Shown: piece by piece, positions 60,052 through 64,000 of the stretch
Numbering within the stretch: the first letter of the stretch is position 1
Layout: every line of letters starts with the position of its first letter
Assembly: GCA_004323695.1 (NCBI GenBank)
Contig: SCRU01000110.1
Span: forward strand, 1-64,000
Direction of reading: 5' to 3'
Origin: Burkholderiaceae bacterium
GTDB lineage: Bacteria > Pseudomonadota > Gammaproteobacteria > Burkholderiales > Burkholderiaceae_C
DNA: 64,000 bases
Program-made: the position numbers and the translations under genes
The notes under the pieces: generated by a model
What the model saw: only the letters and a program-made list of their open reading frames with translations
Database searches by the model: none
Told to the model about the DNA's origin: nothing

Positions 60052-60494
60052 GCGGTCGCGTTGTGCACCAGCATCTTGGCCTCGGCATTGGCAACCTCGA
60101 TGCCGTCCTGATTGACACAGACGCCGCGCAGCGTCACCAGCCCTCCCTCGATCTTCGGCTTCGCATCGAGCGCCGCGACGGTCCACTTGACGGCAAGCGT
60201 GTCACCGGCGCGCACCGGGTGGGTGAAGCGGATGTGATGCTCGACATAGGCAATCGCGGTGCCGTGGAACAGCATGCCCAGCGGTGCGGCCATCGCATTG
60301 CTGGTCAGGTAGCCATGCGCGATGCGCCCGCCAAAGCGGCTCTTCGCGGCAAACGCTTCATCGACATGCAGCGGGTTGAAGTCGCAGAAGAGGCCTGCGC
60401 CCATCACGATGTGCGCTTCCGTGAGGGTCATGCTGGTTTCAAATTCGCTGCCCAGGCTGAGCTCGTTGAAGCAGCGACCGCTGTACATGTTCAT
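60048..60494 (-). CDS. MaoC-family (R)-hydratase-like protein
   Basis: 148 aa from ATG 60494; a TTG at 60560 is also open. The hot-dog fold is shown by GAGLFCDFNPLHVDEAFAAKSRFGGRIAHGYLT, containing the Asp and His dyad (CDFNPLH). Members hydrate enoyl-CoA or related substrates. Convergent with the methyltransferase by 4 nt. Confidence 0.85.
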   Translation of the reverse strand: MNMYSGRCFNELSLGSEFETSMTLTEAHIVMGAGLFCDFNPLHVDEAFAAKSRFGGRIAHGYLTSNAMAAPLGMLFHGTAIAYVEHHIRFTHPVRAGDTLAVKWTVAALDAKPKIEGGLVTLRGVCVNQDGIEVANAEAKMLVHNATA

Positions 60495-60657
60495 GCTGAG
60501 ATCCGCAAAGGTGGCCTGATCAGGCCCGTTCAACGCCTGGCCGCTGGACGGCAGGCTCAAAGGTCATGATAGTCCAGCCGGGACGCATGTTGCCTGGGCT
60601 GCTTGACATCGGCGATATGTGCTCCCATGCTTGAAGGCTAACCACTGGAGACAAGCC

Positions 60658-60972
60658 ATGATCAAAATCAGCGTGATGTACCCCAATACGCCCGGGGCCC
60701 GATTCAATCATGAGTACTACCGCGACAAGCACATGCCGCTGGTCAAAAGCCGGATGGGCGACGCCTGCAAGTACTACACCGTGGACAAAGGGCTGGCGGG
60801 CGGCACGCCAGGCGCCCCCGCGACCTATGTCGGCATGTGCCACATCTTCTGCGATTCCGTGGAGTCGTTCCAGGCCGGGTTCGGGCCGCACGCGCAGGAG
60901 ATCATGGCGGACATTGCAAATTACACCGATCTGGCTCCGGTCATGCAGATCAGCGAGGTGGTCGTGGGGTAG
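60658..60972 (+). CDS. EthD-family protein
   Basis: 104 aa after a GGAG box. MIKISVMYPNTPGARFNHEYYRDKHMPLVKSRMG is the EthD alpha-beta barrel beginning. Such small proteins assist ether or polyketide-type degradation. The role here is unknown. Confidence 0.88.
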   Translation: MIKISVMYPNTPGARFNHEYYRDKHMPLVKSRMGDACKYYTVDKGLAGGTPGAPATYVGMCHIFCDSVESFQAGFGPHAQEIMADIANYTDLAPVMQISEVVVG

Positions 60973-61013
60973 CGCCGGTCTGACGCGCCACAACCGAACG
61001 CCCCGACGCGGGT

Positions 61014-61556
61014 TCAGGCCTTTTTCAGGGTGCGGCCCAGCAGCGCGGTGGCTTTTGCCGCTGACGCCGGTGATGGCAGCGCCAGCTGCGCCGTCTGCAC
61101 CACGCGCAGACAATCCTGGATGTGTTGTTCGCCCAGGTAACGAATCGCGGTGTAACCCATCGCGGCCGAAACGGCCTGGCCAACCAGCGGCACGTACTTG
61201 GCGGCCTGCTGCACCGTCAGGCGCATGCCGATCTTTTGCGCCGCCATGAAGACGAGTTCCTTGGTGATGAACTTGCCGATCAATACCGAGCCGACCACCG
61301 CGACCGCTTTTTGCACTTGCGCGCGCCTGTCCGGATCCAGCCGGTCCAGTTGCGCGGGCGCGAGGCCGAATTCGGCGCTGATCCTGGGCAGCAGGCGCGA
61401 CAGCAGGGCGGCGTCCACGGCCCAGTCCAGCCCCGGTATGGGGACGGCGCTGGCCACAGCGCCGGCCAGCGCGCGCCGGTGCAGCAACTGGTGGCTGCGG
61501 CGCACCGCCGCCGACAGGGCTTCGTCGCCGGCGGCCATTTTGAGGGAAATTGCCAT
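61014..61556 (-). CDS. EcsC/DUF697-like helical protein
   Basis: 180 aa. Hydrophobic helices ALAGAVASAVPIPGLDWAVDAALLSRLLPRI, VAVVGSVLIGKFITKELVFMAA and KYVPLVGQAVSAAMGYTAIRYLG resemble EcsC or DUF697 domains. Probably membrane-associated. Function unknown. Confidence 0.65.
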   Translation of the reverse strand: MAISLKMAAGDEALSAAVRRSHQLLHRRALAGAVASAVPIPGLDWAVDAALLSRLLPRISAEFGLAPAQLDRLDPDRRAQVQKAVAVVGSVLIGKFITKELVFMAAQKIGMRLTVQQAAKYVPLVGQAVSAAMGYTAIRYLGEQHIQDCLRVVQTAQLALPSPASAAKATALLGRTLKKA

Positions 61557-61684
61557 GACGTGCCGGTCAGTTGGCTGCGGTCACGTCAACGACCAGACGA
61601 ACGGAATCTGCAACATGGCCTGCGCTCCAAGAAAACGAATGAATCAGCGGGCCACTTTACACCGCTGGGCGCCGCGCGAGGGGA

Positions 61685-63700
61685 TCAGACGGCAGCGTGC
61701 TCGATTTGTTCGGTCAGCGCCAGCCAGCGTTCTTCCAGCGCATGCAGCTCGTCGCTGGCAGCCTTGAGGCGCTTGCCGGCGTCGGCAATGGCGGGGGGCG
61801 CCAGCGGGGTGGCGAGTTGCGCCTCGAGGCGTGCTTTTTCCTGCGTCAGCTCCGACATGCGTGTCTCACAGCCCTCCAGCTCGCGCTTGAGCGGCTTGGC
61901 CTTGTCGGCCTGCTGCTGGCGGCGTTGGGCGTCACGTTTGCGCTGCTCCGATGCATTTTTTGAGTCAAATGTGCCCGCAGCCCTTACCGCTGCTTCTTTT
62001 TCAGCTACGTGTTTTGTAGTAACAGCCGGTTCCTTCGAGGATTCCTTGAGGCTTTCGCGCTGGCGCTTGGCTTCATCAAGCAGATAGCGCTGGTAATCAT
62101 CGAGGTCGCCATCGAACGGCTCGACGCCGCCGCGCGTGACCAGCCAGAACTCGTCGCATACGGCGCGCAACAACGCGCGGTCGTGGCTGACCAGCATGAC
62201 CGTGCCCTCGAACTCGTTCAGTGCCATGGCCAGCGCCTCGCGCGTGGCCAGGTCCAGGTGATTCGTCGGCTCGTCGAGCAGCAGCAGGTTGGGGCGTTGC
62301 CAGACGATCATGCACAACACCAGCCGCGCCTTCTCGCCGCCACTCATGCTGCCCACGGCCTGCTTGACCATGTCTCCGCCGAAGTTGAAAGTGCCCAGAA
62401 AACTGCGCAGATCCTGCTCGCGTGTGCCCTGGCCGTGGTTCTGGCCCCGCGCGGCGGCTTCCTTGACGAGACGGATCATGTGCTCCAGCGGCGTGTCCTG
62501 CGGACGCAGCACGTCGAGTTCCTGCTGGGCGAAGTAGCCGATGTTCAGGCCCTTGCCTTCGGTGAGTTCGCCGCCGATGGGCGCCAGCGCGCGCGCCACG
62601 GTTTTCACCAGCGTCGATTTGCCCTGGCCGTTGGCCCCGAGGATGCCGATGCGCTGGCCCGCGAGCACCGAGCGGTTGACATTGCGCACGATCACGCTGG
62701 GCGGGGTACCGCGCGGCGCATCGTCCGGCGGCGGGTAGCCGAAGCTCGCGTCCTGCATCGCCAGCATGGGGTTGGGCAAATTCGCGGGCTCCTTGAACTC
62801 GAAGCCGAAGTCGGCGTCGGCCAGCACCGGTGCGATTTTTTCCATGCGCTCCAGCGCCTTCACGCGGCTTTGCGCCTGGCGCGCCTTGGTGGCCTTGGCC
62901 TTGAAGCGGTCGATGAACTTCTGCAGGTGCGCGATCTTGTCCTGCTGCCGGCTGAAGGCGGCCTGCTGTTGCCCGATCTGCTCGGCCCGCATGTCCTCGA
63001 ATTTGCTGTAGTTGCCGCCGTAGCGCACCAGCCTGCCAGCGTCGATGTGCAGCGTCACACCGGTCACCGCATCCAGAAACTCGCGGTCGTGGCTGATCAC
63101 GATCAGCGTGCCCTCGTAACGCTTGAGCCAGGCTTCCAGCCAGACCAGCGCGTCCAGGTCCAGGTGATTCGTCGGCTCGTCGAGCAGCAGCAGGTCGGAC
63201 GGGCACATCAGCGCGCGCGCAAGCTGTAGCCGCATGCGCCAGCCGCCCGAGAAGCTGTTCACCGGGTTCGTCAGCTCGGTGGTCTTGAAGCCCAGCCCGA
63301 GAATCAGCGCCTGCGCGCGCGCCGGGGCATCGTGTGCGCCGGCGTCGTGCAGTTCCATGTAGGCGTGCGCCATGCGGTCGTAGTCGTCGGTGGCTTCGGC
63401 GGCGCGCACCTCGGCCTGCGCCGCCACCAGGGCGGTGTCGCCCTCGACCACGAAGTCGGTCGCGCTCTGGCCGGTCTCGGGCATCTCCTGTGCGACCTGG
63501 CCCATGCGCCACTGGGGCGGGATGGCATAGTCGCCGGCATCTTCGTGCAGCGTGCCGTTCAGCAGCGCAAACAGCGAGGATTTGCCGGCGCCGTTGCGCC
63601 CGACCAGGCCGACCTTCTCGCCGGGGTTGAGGGTCACGGAAGCATCGTCGAGCAGCATCTTGGTACTGCGGCGCAGCGTGACATTCCTAAGGGTAATCAT
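61685..63700 (-). CDS. ABC-F family ATPase (Uup/YheS-like)
   Basis: 671 aa from ATG 63700. Two ATPase domains: GRNGAGKSSLF / FSGGWRMRLQLARAL / LLLDEPTNHLDL and GANGQGKSTLVK / MSGGEKARLVLCM / LLLDEPTNHLDL, with an interdomain linker, and a coiled-coil C-terminus. ABC-F proteins act on ribosomes. A dispersed repeat encodes part of the linker before the C-terminal domain. Confidence 0.93.
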   Translation of the reverse strand: MITLRNVTLRRSTKMLLDDASVTLNPGEKVGLVGRNGAGKSSLFALLNGTLHEDAGDYAIPPQWRMGQVAQEMPETGQSATDFVVEGDTALVAAQAEVRAAEATDDYDRMAHAYMELHDAGAHDAPARAQALILGLGFKTTELTNPVNSFSGGWRMRLQLARALMCPSDLLLLDEPTNHLDLDALVWLEAWLKRYEGTLIVISHDREFLDAVTGVTLHIDAGRLVRYGGNYSKFEDMRAEQIGQQQAAFSRQQDKIAHLQKFIDRFKAKATKARQAQSRVKALERMEKIAPVLADADFGFEFKEPANLPNPMLAMQDASFGYPPPDDAPRGTPPSVIVRNVNRSVLAGQRIGILGANGQGKSTLVKTVARALAPIGGELTEGKGLNIGYFAQQELDVLRPQDTPLEHMIRLVKEAAARGQNHGQGTREQDLRSFLGTFNFGGDMVKQAVGSMSGGEKARLVLCMIVWQRPNLLLLDEPTNHLDLATREALAMALNEFEGTVMLVSHDRALLRAVCDEFWLVTRGGVEPFDGDLDDYQRYLLDEAKRQRESLKESSKEPAVTTKHVAEKEAAVRAAGTFDSKNASEQRKRDAQRRQQQADKAKPLKRELEGCETRMSELTQEKARLEAQLATPLAPPAIADAGKRLKAASDELHALEERWLALTEQIEHAAV
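61955..62020 (-). repeat. dispersed ~60-bp repeat, in-frame within the ABC-F gene
   Basis: Minus strand: CTACAAAACACGTAGCTG, GCGGTAAGGGCTGCGGGC and ATTTGACTCAAAA. The encoded HVAEKEAAVRAAGTFDSKN resembles the nadD insert. Confidence 0.68.
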
Positions 63701-64000
63701 GATTTTCCAAAGCTTCGCGCGTCGCCAGCAGCACCTGCTCTTCGCCCGCGCTGGTTTCCAGCCAGACCACTTCGAGCTGCGGAAACGCGGCTTCAAAATG
63801 GTCGCGCTCATGGCCGATTTCCAGCACCAGCACGCCATGTGCCGACAGATGGGCCGGTGCATCGCGCAGCAACTGGCGGATGAAGTCCATGCCGTCGGCG
63901 CCACCGGCGAGCGCCAGTGCGGGCTCGGCGCGGTACTCCGCGGGCAGCGCAGCCATGCTCTGCGCGTTGACGTAGGGCGGGTTGCACAGGATCAGGTCAT
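63687..64000 (-). CDS. prmB: 50S ribosomal protein L3 glutamine methyltransferase, C-terminal part
   Basis: The frame runs off the window. DLILCNPPYVNAQSMAALPAEYRAEPALALAGGADGMDFIRQLL includes the NPPY motif, and the LPAEYRAEPALALAGG spacing fits PrmB rather than PrmC. It overlaps the ABC-F start by 14 nt. Confidence 0.85.
   Translation of the reverse strand, partial: DLILCNPPYVNAQSMAALPAEYRAEPALALAGGADGMDFIRQLLRDAPAHLSAHGVLVLEIGHERDHFEAAFPQLEVVWLETSAGEEQVLLATREALENHDYP

Noticed and set aside
62009-63512. Long frames (406 and 471 aa) within the ABC-F gene
   Set aside because: Both are other-frame readings of a well-supported ABC-F protein.

Overview
The window is high-GC chromosomal DNA from a betaproteobacterium, most likely Burkholderiales and probably Comamonadaceae. 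The case rests on gene order and protein character: purD-hemF-nadD-rsfS-rlmH-maf-rng in one run, tolB-pal-cpoB, clpS-clpA, exbB-exbD-lpxK-kdsB-adk, and a FimV-like protein. A short dispersed repeat that I associate with this family is also present. I could not run a search, so genus and species are left open.

Layout. Bases 1-448 hold what looks like one end of an IS21-family element abutting the 3' part of an iclR-type regulator gene. Genes for tRNA-Pro and tRNA-Arg(UCU) follow. A 3.6-kb island (767-4397) is inserted at the 3' end of the tRNA-Arg gene. It carries a RelE/HigB-like toxin, an XRE regulator, an overlapping third gene, an orphan small gene, and a tyrosine integrase inactivated by a frameshift and a stop codon. 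From 4.4 to 17.6 kb come corA, a complete branched-chain-type ABC uptake operon (binding protein, two ATPases, two permeases), and a leftward block for acyl-CoA-type catabolism: alcohol dehydrogenase, acyl-CoA dehydrogenase, phosphotransferase, Crp/Fnr regulator, enoyl-CoA hydratase and a PaaH-like 3-hydroxyacyl-CoA dehydrogenase.

From 17.6 to 51.6 kb the genes are mostly housekeeping: fimV-like, lexA, asparaginase, adk, kdsB, lpxK, exbB/exbD, xseA, sodB, clpS/clpA, sbcB, a sirtuin, upp, a yebC-type gene, purD, hemF, nadD, rsfS, rlmH, maf, rng, an msbA-like exporter, tolB-pal-cpoB, a YeeE/YedE sulfur transporter and tcdA.

A second island of 7.6 kb (51691-59291) is inserted at the 3' end of a tRNA-Lys(UUU) gene. 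It encodes a P4-type integrase, a HigBA-type toxin-antitoxin pair, an AlpA-like DNA-binding protein, and a primase-SF3 helicase with a striking 17-bp inverted repeat just past its 3' end. Small unknown genes and an IS5-like transposase remnant complete it. No capsid, portal or terminase gene is visible, so it resembles a phage-satellite or plasmid-like integrated replicon. After the island come a methyltransferase, a MaoC-type hydratase, an EthD-family protein, an EcsC-like protein, an ABC-F ATPase (uup-like) and the end of prmB.

The most notable signals are these. The two unrelated islands share one design: a tRNA 3'-end duplication plus paired 11-bp tandem repeats just inside both ends. The second island has a replication-origin-like inverted repeat. 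A roughly 60-bp repeat is scattered between genes and, in several cases, in frame inside essential genes (nadD, lpxK, xseA twice, uup).
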